Shown: one piece after another, positions 14,898 through 22,994 of the stretch | How positions within the stretch are numbered: position 1 is the first letter of the stretch | How the letters are laid out: every line of letters starts with the position of its first letter | NCBI RefSeq assembly: GCF_003477525.1 | Contig: NZ_QUDO01000052.1 | Coordinates: 1-29,660, forward strand | Source of the DNA: Ruminococcus sp. AF41-9 | GTDB lineage: Bacteria; Bacillota; Clostridia; Lachnospirales; Lachnospiraceae | Direction of reading: 5' to 3' | DNA length: 29,660 nt | Program-made: the position numbers and the translations under genes | The notes under the pieces: model-generated | The model's database searches: none | The model's input: the letters and a program-made list of their open reading frames with translations, nothing else | Told to the model about the DNA's origin: nothing

Positions 14898-15819
14898 CCG
14901 TTTTCTCCTTCCGCTTCGGAAACCTGTGCATTCTCAGCAGCCACTCCGCTTCATCAAGGGAATCCTGCTTGTTTACAGTGATCACCAGCACATCTTTCAG
15001 ATGCTGAAAGTCAACCGGCGTTACGATCGTTCCTGTCTTGGTCAGGTTATTGCTGTCCTGTTCAATCTCACTGACATATCCGATGAACAGACCTTCCACA
15101 TATTTCTCACTGATGTTGGAAGTGACGATACGCTCGCCAACTGTCACCTTATTGTCCTGATCGTATAACTGGCTGAAGCTTAATTTTCCCTCATCGATCA
15201 GTTCCAGGTCTCCTTCCACCACACAGTTGTCCTGTGTGCTGACCGTCATTGCACTGACATTGCTGCTGTCATCAATAATAGAACGGACTGTCGCCCAGTG
15301 AGTTCCTACTTCTGTGACAATTCCCACAAGACCTTTTCCTGCGATGACATTATTATCCACGCGGATTCCATCCGCAGAACCTCTGTTGATCATAAAAGTA
15401 TCATACCAGTTTCCGGGGTCTTTGGAAATAATCTCCGCTGCAACCTTCGGATACTCTGTATACTGCTGATCCAGATTATAAAGCTGCTGTAATCTTACCA
15501 GCTCTGTCTGATCCTGGATCAGTTTATTGTTCTGCTGTGTCAGGCTGTCTACCTGCGCTTTTAATTTCTCATTCTCAGCAAGGATTTCCTCTTTATCCCT
15601 CATACGGTCCTGCATTCCTGTGAGGACAGAACTGATCTGATTGATACTGTTCTCAAACGGAACGATCAGAAGTCCTGCTACATCCTGTAATGGCGCTGTG
15701 GTCACTCCTGATGCAAAAGTCGCCACGATCGTACTCATGCAGAAAATCGTCATGATCGCCAGCAGATGTTTGCTCTTTAAATTAATCCTAAAACGTACTT
15801 TCTTTTTCAGGTTCTTCAT
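14887..15819 (-). CDS. mreC: MreC, rod shape-determining protein
   Basis: A 310-residue bitopic protein: basic N-terminus, one membrane segment (about 19-38), a coiled coil (about 72-115, EEILAENEKLKAQVDSLTQQ), then the periplasm-side beta domains with NWYDTFMINRGSADGI and AGKGLVGIVTEVG. It links the MreB filament to extracellular wall enzymes such as PBP2 and RodA. AGGGG precedes the ATG, 16 nt after mreB. The C-terminus is unusually charged (KRKEKTDEK). Confidence 0.92.
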   Translation of the reverse strand: MKNLKKKVRFRINLKSKHLLAIMTIFCMSTIVATFASGVTTAPLQDVAGLLIVPFENSINQISSVLTGMQDRMRDKEEILAENEKLKAQVDSLTQQNNKLIQDQTELVRLQQLYNLDQQYTEYPKVAAEIISKDPGNWYDTFMINRGSADGIRVDNNVIAGKGLVGIVTEVGTHWATVRSIIDDSSNVSAMTVSTQDNCVVEGDLELIDEGKLSFSQLYDQDNKVTVGERIVTSNISEKYVEGLFIGYVSEIEQDSNNLTKTGTIVTPVDFQHLKDVLVITVNKQDSLDEAEWLLRMHRFPKRKEKTDEK

Positions 15820-15835
15820 TATGCACCCCTAAAAA

Positions 15836-16849
15836 TCATAGTTTTCTCTGCTTGACAGGCGTTGCCCATTTCCGCAGATCTTTCTCTTTGATAATCTTTT
15901 CCAGCCCTGTGACTGCCGAAGTCTCATACAAATCCGACAGATTAAAGGTAAATCCCGTATAGCTGGCAAGATACTGGTCAATATATGGAAGTCTGGTACT
16001 TCCTCCGGTTATGTAAATTCCCTGTTTTGCGATATGATAGGAAATCTGTGGCGGAATACGCTCCAGAAAAGTTTTCATCTCCGCAGCGATCTCATTTAAA
16101 CAGTTCATGATCCCGTCATTTACCACATAGGAAGAAATGACTTCTTCCCTCGGCAGACCGGAAATACTGTCGATTCCCACTACTTTACGGATTCCTTTTT
16201 TCTGGTCACTTAAACGACCCATCACCATCTTCAGTCGTTTCGCTGTACGGGTTCCGATCTGTAAGTTATAACGCTTCCGGATTTCGCTGCAGATGGATTC
16301 ATTCATCTGCCGTCCTCCGATGGGAACCTTCTTGCTGATAATGATCTTTCCATCTGTGATAATGGAAAATTCCGTACTCTGTGCGCCGATATTTACGACC
16401 ATGTTGCCTTCCGGGTCCTCCAGATTGACCCCCATCGCCAGTGCATCTGCGATCGGTGCCTCCACCATAAATACCCGGTTTTTCTTCAGCCAGTGACCAT
16501 TTGCCACATGAAAATATGCCCGTTTCTCAACGGCTGTCATATCCAGCGGAACCGTAAAATACATCACTGAGCCAAATCCCAGAATATGGTCGATCTTACG
16601 GATCATACTGTAAAGCATGATCTCCTGAAGCTCCAGATTTGCGATCATCCCAAATGTCATCGGTGAACAGACCGAAATATCCGCAGGCGATTTCTCAAAC
16701 ATCTCATAGGCTTCATTCCCCATGGCAATGATCTTGCGTCCTTTTGACGCGATCATATTTTTCTCAATATAACTTTTGTTCTTAAAAAAAGAATAGACTT
16801 TTACGGAACTGCTTCCCAAATCTATTCCGTATGTTTTTTCAAACAGCAT
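15836..16849 (-). CDS. mreB: MreB-family actin homologue, divergent
   Basis: The actin-fold motifs are recognisable: phosphate-1 GIDLGSSSVKVY (8-19), phosphate-2 VVNIGAQSTEFSIIT (151-165) and the adenosine motif GIYITGGSTRLPYI toward the end. Position next to mreC and mreD fixes the role as filament former guiding lateral wall synthesis. It is diverged: phosphate-2 in MreB is normally VDIGGGTT(D/E), whereas here it is VNIGAQSTE, with the Asp replaced by Asn and two of the glycines lost. Length (337) is normal. AAAGGGG lies before the ATG, 12 nt after radC. ATP turnover may therefore differ from canonical MreB. Confidence 0.88.
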   Translation of the reverse strand: MLFEKTYGIDLGSSSVKVYSFFKNKSYIEKNMIASKGRKIIAMGNEAYEMFEKSPADISVCSPMTFGMIANLELQEIMLYSMIRKIDHILGFGSVMYFTVPLDMTAVEKRAYFHVANGHWLKKNRVFMVEAPIADALAMGVNLEDPEGNMVVNIGAQSTEFSIITDGKIIISKKVPIGGRQMNESICSEIRKRYNLQIGTRTAKRLKMVMGRLSDQKKGIRKVVGIDSISGLPREEVISSYVVNDGIMNCLNEIAAEMKTFLERIPPQISYHIAKQGIYITGGSTRLPYIDQYLASYTGFTFNLSDLYETSAVTGLEKIIKEKDLRKWATPVKQRKL

Positions 16850-16861
16850 ATATCTGCCCCT

Positions 16862-17602
16862 TTATCCTGTACATTTCTCCCAGATGCCCTCTTCCCGGAA
16901 ACTACAGTATTTCTGATCTCCGATAATGATATGGTCAAGAAGATGAATGCCCAGTAATTCTCCTGCCTGATAAATTCTGGCAGTAATCTGCATATCGTCC
17001 GGACTTGGTGTCGGATCTCCGCTGGGATGATTATGGACCAGGATCAGGCTGACTGCATGACGCCGTAAAGCTTCCATATAAATCTCTCTCGGTGTCACTA
17101 AAGAACCGGTCGCTGTCCCTCTGGTCAGTACCTTGTCCCCCAGAAAATGTCCCTTCACATCTGACATCATACAGATGACGACCTCCTGTTCTTCGTGACG
17201 GAGTTCTTCCATATAATAAGATGCAACAGACGAAGGATTGTTCATCACCATCTGCGGTCTGGTAGCAGTCCGGGCAATCCGCTTCGACAGTTCTCCGATA
17301 CATTTAAGCTGAATCGCTTTCACCTGCCCGATCCCGTGAATCTCCATCAGATCCTGAACCGAGATATGTAAAAGCCCTGTCAGTCCTGTATAGGACGAAG
17401 TTTCCATGTACTGTAAAATCTCCTGTGCCAGTTCCAGAGAATTCAGTCCCTGTGTCCCGCTTCGCAGGATTACTGCCAGCAGTTCACAGTCACTCAGTGC
17501 CGCTTCTCCCTGGGAAAAACATTTCTCATAAGGCCGCTGTGCTTCCGGTAAATCCTTGATAATATTCCTGTTCATAACCCTTTTCGGCGCTCTCTGACGC
17601 AT
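16862..17602 (-). CDS. radC: RadC-like JAB1/MPN domain protein
   Basis: The N-terminal half has a helix-hairpin-helix unit (LMEIHGIGQVKAIQLK, about 85-100) and the C-terminal half a JAMM metalloprotease-like motif: His190-x-His192 followed by SGDPTPSPDD with Asp203. RadC proteins have no settled function; the old repair assignment in E. coli was withdrawn. Two ATGs compete: 17602, and 17575 (MNRNIIKDLPEAQRPYEK), the latter matching usual family starts but having AAGGG only 3 nt before it. It heads the mre-min operon just behind a promoter and a terminator. Confidence 0.88.
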   Translation of the reverse strand: MRQRAPKRVMNRNIIKDLPEAQRPYEKCFSQGEAALSDCELLAVILRSGTQGLNSLELAQEILQYMETSSYTGLTGLLHISVQDLMEIHGIGQVKAIQLKCIGELSKRIARTATRPQMVMNNPSSVASYYMEELRHEEQEVVICMMSDVKGHFLGDKVLTRGTATGSLVTPREIYMEALRRHAVSLILVHNHPSGDPTPSPDDMQITARIYQAGELLGIHLLDHIIIGDQKYCSFREEGIWEKCTG

Positions 17603-17623
17603 CCGGGCAAATTTGCAACCTAT

Positions 17624-17632
17624 ATTCTAGCA
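17624..17632 (-). promoter_or_regulatory. Extended -10 promoter of the radC-mre-min operon
   Basis: On the minus strand TGCTAGAAT gives an extended -10 element (TGnTAGAAT). No good -35 exists; the upstream bases are the terminator stem of the preceding gene. Transcription would start near 17617, giving a short leader before either radC start. Confidence 0.4.
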
Positions 17633-17638
17633 TAAAAG

Positions 17639-17661
17639 AGGAGAGATGTATACTCTCCCCT
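17639..17661 (-). terminator. Terminator of the COG2509 gene
   Basis: AGGGGAGA pairs with TCTCTCCT (one G-U pair) around a 7-nt loop on the minus strand and is followed by CTTTTATG. It lies 6 bp past the stop of the FAD dehydrogenase and separates it from the radC operon. Confidence 0.65.
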
Positions 17662-17667
17662 AAAATT

Positions 17668-19257
17668 TTATATAAACTTTCTATATTTTTTAGAAATGGT
17701 CTCTGCCACTTTGATGCCGTCCATTGCCGCACTGGTGATTCCACCGGCATATCCGGCGCCCTCTCCGCAGGGATAAATTCCCTCTATGTTTGCCAGCAGT
17801 TCCTGGTCACGGACAATACGGACCGGTGAAGAAGTCCGACTCTCCACACCACTTAACAGGGCATCCTCTCTGTCAAACCCGGAAATTCTTTTTCCAAAGA
17901 ATTTCACGCCTTCTTCTATGGAATCTCCGACTTCCTGCGGAAGAATGGAGCGGACATTTGTCAGAACATACGCTCCCTTCATACATGGAGTCACATCTCC
18001 CGGCGTATGACTTGGCTGATTCTTACAGAAATCACCGAAAAGCTGTACCGGAATCTTCCCCTGCCCCAGTTCCCAGGCTTTCCGCTCCAGATTTCTCTGA
18101 AATTCCACACCGCCAAGTGCTCCCTTTCCTGGAAAATCTTCCGGTGTCACAGTCACGATCATGGCACTATTGGCATTTCGGGAATCTCTCGCCTGATAAC
18201 TCATTCCATTGACTGCCAGTCTGCCCGGTTCGGAGGAAGCATTTACCACATATCCGCCCGGACACATACAGAAGGAATAAACGCCTCTGCCATTGCTGCA
18301 TTTATGTGTCACCTTATAGCTGGCAGCTCCCAGTAATTCGTTCCCTTCCTCTCCATAGAGGTCCATATTGATCATAGTCTGCGGATGCTCGATACGAAGT
18401 CCTACGGCGAAAGATTTCGGTTCCATATAAACCCCACGTTTATGAAGCATCTCAAAGGTATCCCTTGCACTATGTCCGATGGCAAGCACGCAGACCTCAG
18501 CCGGAATTTTCTTTTCATGATTGATTTCTATTTCTTTCAGCGCACCGTCTGTAAAAATCAGATCTGTCACTTTTGACCGGAAAGCAAACTGACCACCCAT
18601 CTCTTCAATCTCATGCCGCATTTTCTCAACAATTCCAACCAGGACATCGGTTCCCAGATGTGGTTTCTGCTGATAAACGATCTCCTGCGGAGCACCTGCC
18701 TCCACAAAACGTTTCAGCACTTCATGATTTCGTCCGTACGGGTCTTTAACCAGTGTATTAAGCTTTCCATCAGAAAAAGTTCCGGCTCCGCCCTCTCCGA
18801 ACTGGACATTGGAATCCGGATCAAGAACTCCGTTTTTCCAGAAATTTTCTACGGTCTGCTGCCGTTTCTGTGCTTCTTCCCCGCGTTCCAGAATAAGAGG
18901 ACGATAACCTGCTTTTGCAAGATACCATCCGCAGAACAGACCTGCCGGACCGCTTCCGATGATCACCGGCGGGTGTGTCAGAGGCAGTTCTCCTGACTGA
19001 GGAAACTGATAAGGCTTCTCTTTGATTAACGTAACATTGTTATTGTTAACTTTTTTGACAATTTTCTGTTCGTCTCTGATTTTTACATCTACAGTATACA
19101 CGAAAATTTTGTCGTTTTTGTGTCTGCAGTCCAGAGATTGTTTTTTTATTTCATAAGTAAACGGATTTCCGGGATTTTTTAATGTTTTTGCAATTTTTTT
19201 CTCAAGCTGTGCCTGTGTATGTGTCACAGGAAGCTTAAGCTGTGAAATTCGAATCAT
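17668..19257 (-). CDS. FAD-dependent dehydrogenase, COG2509 family
   Basis: The first 95 residues are a basic, strand-rich N-terminal domain typical of this family. Residues 99-106 (IIGSGPAG) begin the FAD-binding Rossmann fold, ending its second strand at LILERG. Later motifs include VQFGEGGAGTFSDGKLNT, VLAIGHSARDT and the C-terminal PCGEGAGYAGGITSAAMDGI, which closes the FAD site. At 529 residues it is full length. The substrate is unknown; the family is widespread in anaerobes and annotated only as a flavin oxidoreductase. AAGGAG precedes the ATG. It lies between another flavoprotein gene and the radC operon and ends with its own terminator. Confidence 0.88.
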   Translation of the reverse strand: MIRISQLKLPVTHTQAQLEKKIAKTLKNPGNPFTYEIKKQSLDCRHKNDKIFVYTVDVKIRDEQKIVKKVNNNNVTLIKEKPYQFPQSGELPLTHPPVIIGSGPAGLFCGWYLAKAGYRPLILERGEEAQKRQQTVENFWKNGVLDPDSNVQFGEGGAGTFSDGKLNTLVKDPYGRNHEVLKRFVEAGAPQEIVYQQKPHLGTDVLVGIVEKMRHEIEEMGGQFAFRSKVTDLIFTDGALKEIEINHEKKIPAEVCVLAIGHSARDTFEMLHKRGVYMEPKSFAVGLRIEHPQTMINMDLYGEEGNELLGAASYKVTHKCSNGRGVYSFCMCPGGYVVNASSEPGRLAVNGMSYQARDSRNANSAMIVTVTPEDFPGKGALGGVEFQRNLERKAWELGQGKIPVQLFGDFCKNQPSHTPGDVTPCMKGAYVLTNVRSILPQEVGDSIEEGVKFFGKRISGFDREDALLSGVESRTSSPVRIVRDQELLANIEGIYPCGEGAGYAGGITSAAMDGIKVAETISKKYRKFI

Positions 19258-19296
19258 TTTTTATCTCCTTATAAAGCATTATAGAGCAGATTTCCT

Positions 19297-19322
19297 GTTA
19301 TATACCTTTGTTATATACCTTT
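19297..19322. repeat. Perfect tandem 13-bp duplication
   Basis: GTTATATACCTTT occurs at 19297-19309 and again at 19310-19322 with no spacer. It lies 40-65 nt upstream of the COG2509 start on its transcribed side, in the gap between two flavoprotein genes. It may be polymerase slippage or a duplicated regulatory half-site. Confidence 0.5.
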
Positions 19323-19377
19323 CCTTATCTTATACAATCTTATATAAGTACTTCTCACAGAGAGCATAAAAGCACTC

Positions 19378-20574
19378 TCACAGAGCCGCATGCATACCGG
19401 CTGCTGCTCCGCTGCTCCATGCCCATTGCAGGTTATAACCGCCACAGGTTCCGTCAATATCCAGAAGTTCTCCTGTCAGGTACACGCCCGGGCACAGTCT
19501 GGACTCCATGGTATGAGGATCTACCTGTCCGGTATCCACACCTCCGGAGCATACCTGTGCCTGTGAAAAAGCCAGACCGTCTGTTACTTCAAGTGTAAAC
19601 TCCCTGATTGCCGGGACAAGATGTTTCTGCGCAGTCAGCACCTTGATCAGTTTCTCCGGAAAAAGTCCTGTCAGAAGTTCTTTTTCCTTTTTGTACGGGC
19701 AGTTTTTCTTTCTGTAATGCAGCAGTTCTTCTGTCTCTTTTTCTGACAGCTCCGGCAGGAAATTCACCCGCAGTTCTGCCCGACGTCCGTTTTTTACCGC
19801 CCGGATTGCATAAGTACTCAACTGAAAAACCGGAATCCCGGAAATTCCATATTCTGTGAGCTGAAGTTCTCCACGCTCACTTTTATAAAAGTTCCCATCC
19901 AGAAACAGGGAAATCCGGCCCTCTGTGCGGACACCCGCCCAGGTTTTAAAGGCAGTCCCCTTACACTTGAGAGCAGTCAGTGCCGGATACACCGGAACAA
20001 TCTTATGTCCCAGTTTTTCTGCCAGCTCATACCCGCTTCCGTCCGAACCGGAGATGGAAGAAGCCCTGGAACCATTGGCAAGGATCACGGCATCTGCCTC
20101 ATAATGCCAGCCCTTTGTCAGAACTGTAAATTTTTTACCGGTCTTATCCTGTCTGCCAGATTTATTTTTTTCGATGGAGACCGCCTGTTCATTGGTTTTT
20201 ATTTTCACCCCGAGACTGGCTGCTTCCATGCAGAGAACTTCCACAACGCTCTGTGCCTGACCGCTTCTTGGATACAGATAGCCATTTTTATTCAGCGGAT
20301 AAATTCCGATCTTCTTAAAAAACTCTACGGTATCTTCCACAGAAAACTGTGACAGTGCATCGTTGACAAATTCCGGATGTGTTCCTCTGTACGCATCTTC
20401 CGGCATCACAAGATTCGTATAATTACATTTTCCGTTTCCTGTTGCACAGATTTTCTTTCCCGGTCTCTCATTCTGTTCCAGAATCGTAACCGCTGCTCCG
20501 TTTCCAGCCGCCATAATTGCAGCCATAAGCCCGGACGCACCGGCACCTATGACCACGATCTGCTTTTTCTTCAT
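19378..20574 (-). CDS. HI0933-type NAD(P)/FAD-dependent oxidoreductase
   Basis: The N-terminus VVIGAGASGLMAAIMAAGNG is a classic dinucleotide-binding motif, ending the second strand at VTILEQNERPGKKICATGNG, a HI0933 family signature (RxGKKxxxTGNGRCN-like). The C-terminus GTCGGYNLQWAWSSGAAAG closes the FAD pocket. The family (also annotated aminoacetone oxidase or BaiN-like) contains enzymes of differing substrates, so only flavin oxidoreductase is supported. Length 398 is normal. AAGGA stands close before the ATG. It is 49 nt downstream of the COG4100 gene. Confidence 0.88.
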   Translation of the reverse strand: MKKKQIVVIGAGASGLMAAIMAAGNGAAVTILEQNERPGKKICATGNGKCNYTNLVMPEDAYRGTHPEFVNDALSQFSVEDTVEFFKKIGIYPLNKNGYLYPRSGQAQSVVEVLCMEAASLGVKIKTNEQAVSIEKNKSGRQDKTGKKFTVLTKGWHYEADAVILANGSRASSISGSDGSGYELAEKLGHKIVPVYPALTALKCKGTAFKTWAGVRTEGRISLFLDGNFYKSERGELQLTEYGISGIPVFQLSTYAIRAVKNGRRAELRVNFLPELSEKETEELLHYRKKNCPYKKEKELLTGLFPEKLIKVLTAQKHLVPAIREFTLEVTDGLAFSQAQVCSGGVDTGQVDPHTMESRLCPGVYLTGELLDIDGTCGGYNLQWAWSSGAAAGMHAAL

Positions 20575-20623
20575 AATCCTTCCCCGTTCTGAACTAAGTT
20601 TCTTTTCCGTTTAATATTTCTTT

Positions 20624-21904
20624 TCAGTTTAATGTCACAAGGTTCTTGTCCACCAGTTTCTGAAGTGACATCAGGACACCAAGTTTCGCATGCTCCCAGG
20701 TAAGACCTCCCTGGAAATATACGGCATATGGCTCTTTCATCGGACCATCCGCAGATAATTCAATAGAAGAACCCTGCACAAAAGCACCTGCTGCCATGAT
20801 GACCTGGCTGTCATATCCCGGCATATCCCATGGTTCCGGGTCTACATAGCTGTCTACCGGAGCTGCTGCCTGGATTCCTTTACAGAAAGCGATCAGACCT
20901 TCCGGTGTGCCAAGACTGACTGCCTGAATGATATCCTGACGGTCTTCTGTTGAGTTCGGAATAACCGGGAATCCGAGTTTTTCATAAATATTGGCTGCAA
21001 ATACGGCACCTTTCAGCGCGCCTTTTGTAACCATCGGTGCCAGGAAGAATCCCTGGAAGAAGGAACGGTTTACTCCAAGGGTTGCTCCGACTTCACTTCC
21101 AAGACCCGGGCAGGTCATTCTGTAGGAAGCATTCTCCACGCATTCCTTTGTTCCTGCAATGTAGCCGCCAATCGGAGCCAGACCGCCGCCTGGGTTCTTG
21201 ATCAGAGAACCGACAACCATATCTGCCCCGACATCACTTGGCTCTATGGTATCTACAAATTCTCCGTAACAGTTATCTACCATACAGATCACATCCGGCT
21301 TAATGCTCTTTACGAAAGCGATCAGCTCTCCGATCTGCTTCACGGAGAAAGAAGGACGGGTCTGATAACCCTTGGAACGCTGGATTTCTACCAGACGGGT
21401 TTTCTCATTAATAGCCTTGCGGATGCTGTCATAATCAAAAGTTCCGTCTTCCAGAAGTTCCACCTGACGGTAGCTTACTCCGTACTCTGCAAGAGAACCC
21501 TTTGACGGACGGATACCGATTACTTCCTCCAGCGTATCATATGGCTTTCCCGCAGGTGCCAGAAGTTCATCTCCCGGACGGAGATTTCCGAACAGTGCGA
21601 TAGCAAGTGCATGGGTTCCGCAGGTGATCTGTGGACGGACCAGGCAGGCTTCGGTGTGGAAGGTATCTGCATAAACCTTTTCCAGAGTTTCACGGCCGAT
21701 GTCATCATATCCATAACCGGAAGAACTGCCAAAGCACTCTGCGCTGACTTTATTCTTCTGCATTGCCAGAAGGACTTTCATCTGGTTGTATTCGGCTGTT
21801 TTATCAAACTTTTCAAATCTTTCTTTTAAGGATTCCTCGATCTTATGACCAAATTCATAAACCTCAGAGGAGATTCCAAGCTGTGCATACATTTCTTTCA
21901 TCAT
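20624..21904 (-). CDS. PLP-dependent methionine gamma-lyase-like protein (COG4100)
   Basis: A 426-residue fold type I aminotransferase-like protein. VCMVDNCYGEFVD (Asp210 region) is the cofactor-ring-binding segment and VGSLIKNPGGGLAP carries Lys236, the likely Schiff-base lysine. GTHAL (96-100) is a phosphate-cup segment. Family members were once called aluminium resistance proteins and are now annotated as methionine gamma-lyase family; activity here is unproven. GAGG is about 9 nt before the ATG. The COG4100 gene commonly sits beside miaA in Clostridia, as it does here, after a 106-bp A-rich spacer. Confidence 0.85.
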   Translation of the reverse strand: MMKEMYAQLGISSEVYEFGHKIEESLKERFEKFDKTAEYNQMKVLLAMQKNKVSAECFGSSSGYGYDDIGRETLEKVYADTFHTEACLVRPQITCGTHALAIALFGNLRPGDELLAPAGKPYDTLEEVIGIRPSKGSLAEYGVSYRQVELLEDGTFDYDSIRKAINEKTRLVEIQRSKGYQTRPSFSVKQIGELIAFVKSIKPDVICMVDNCYGEFVDTIEPSDVGADMVVGSLIKNPGGGLAPIGGYIAGTKECVENASYRMTCPGLGSEVGATLGVNRSFFQGFFLAPMVTKGALKGAVFAANIYEKLGFPVIPNSTEDRQDIIQAVSLGTPEGLIAFCKGIQAAAPVDSYVDPEPWDMPGYDSQVIMAAGAFVQGSSIELSADGPMKEPYAVYFQGGLTWEHAKLGVLMSLQKLVDKNLVTLN

Positions 21905-22010
21905 TTTATGATTCCTCGTTTATTTCTATTGTTTTTATTGATTTTTATTGTCTTTTGTTGTTATTGTGTACTGCTTCTTAATTATATTATCTTTTATTGT
22001 GTTAATCCTG
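21905..22010. repeat. AT-rich spacer with repeated TTATTG units
   Basis: The plus strand has several imperfect copies of TTTTATTG between miaA and the COG4100 gene. On the minus-strand mRNA this is an A-rich, largely unstructured leader (CAATAAAA repeats). I see no hairpin terminator or clear promoter in it. Confidence 0.35.
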
Positions 22011-22961
22011 TTATTTATTTAAGATTCCCCGGTCTTTGCAGATTTCCAGCATTTTCTGCAAAATCAGTTCTTCGTCATATCCATACTCATCCTTATTCAT
22101 CCAGATCGTGTCTTTCTCTCTGCGAAACCAGGTAAGCTGGCGTTTTGCAAAATGTCTGGTATCTCTTTTCAGAATCCGTACTGCCTCTTCCAGTGGATAT
22201 TCCCCGTCCAGATACGCAAGAATTTCCTTATATCCCAGTCCCTGCATGGAAACCATTCCTCTGTGATATCCCATATTTTTAAGATTCTGTACTTCTTCAA
22301 GAAGTCCCTCTTTCATCATCTCGTCAATACGCTCATCAATGCGCCTGTAAAGCAGATCTCTTGGAACATTTAACACAAAATATGCCAGATTATACGGGGT
22401 TTCATGTTCTTTCTGTTCCTGATTGTGAGCAGAGATCGGTGAATGGTTCTGATGATAAAACTCCAGTGCCCGGATCACACGTTTTGCATTGTTTGCATGG
22501 ATTTCCTTTGCACTGACGGGATCTACTTCCAGCAGCATTTCATGCAGATACTCATTTCCTTTTTCTGCGGCAAGTTTCTCTAATTCCTGTCGATATCCGT
22601 CCTCCTGCTCTGCCTGGGTAAAATCAATATCTCTGGTGATCGCCTGAATATAAAATCCGGTTCCACCTACCAGGATGGGAATTTTTCCCTTTGCATAAAT
22701 TTCTTCCATGGCAGCTTTTGCCATCTGCTGAAATCTGACGATGTGAAATTCTTCCTCCGGCAGCAGCTCATCCACCAGATAATGTTTTACTCCCTGCATT
22801 TCAGACGGGCGGATCTTTGCAGAACCGATATCCATATATTTATAAACCTGCATGGAATCCGCAGAAATGATTTCCCCGTTGACTGCTTTGGCAAGGGAAA
22901 TGGAAAGATGCGTTTTTCCCGCAGCAGTAGGACCGGTCAGAACGATCAATGGCTTTTTCAT
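22011..22961 (-). CDS. miaA: tRNA dimethylallyltransferase MiaA
   Basis: The P-loop GPTAAGKT (10-17), ISADSMQVYKYMDIGSAK (substrate tRNA and catalytic Asp region), GGTGFYIQAI and FAKRQLTWFRRE near the end are diagnostic. The enzyme transfers a dimethylallyl group from DMAPP to N6 of A37 in tRNAs reading UNN codons, which improves frame maintenance and decoding. Length 316 is typical. AAGGAG stands 7 nt before the ATG. It follows mutL by 33 nt in the same transcript, as is common in Clostridia. Confidence 0.95.
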   Translation of the reverse strand: MKKPLIVLTGPTAAGKTHLSISLAKAVNGEIISADSMQVYKYMDIGSAKIRPSEMQGVKHYLVDELLPEEEFHIVRFQQMAKAAMEEIYAKGKIPILVGGTGFYIQAITRDIDFTQAEQEDGYRQELEKLAAEKGNEYLHEMLLEVDPVSAKEIHANNAKRVIRALEFYHQNHSPISAHNQEQKEHETPYNLAYFVLNVPRDLLYRRIDERIDEMMKEGLLEEVQNLKNMGYHRGMVSMQGLGYKEILAYLDGEYPLEEAVRILKRDTRHFAKRQLTWFRREKDTIWMNKDEYGYDEELILQKMLEICKDRGILNK

Positions 22962-22994
22962 AAATTCTCCTTATTTCTTCATTTCTTCCTTATT

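Noticed and set aside
19353..19385. Two TCTCACAGAG copies as attachment sites or CRISPR-like repeats
   Set aside because: Only two 10-bp copies 23 bp apart at the end of a flavoprotein gene, with no cas genes or integrase nearby; probably chance.
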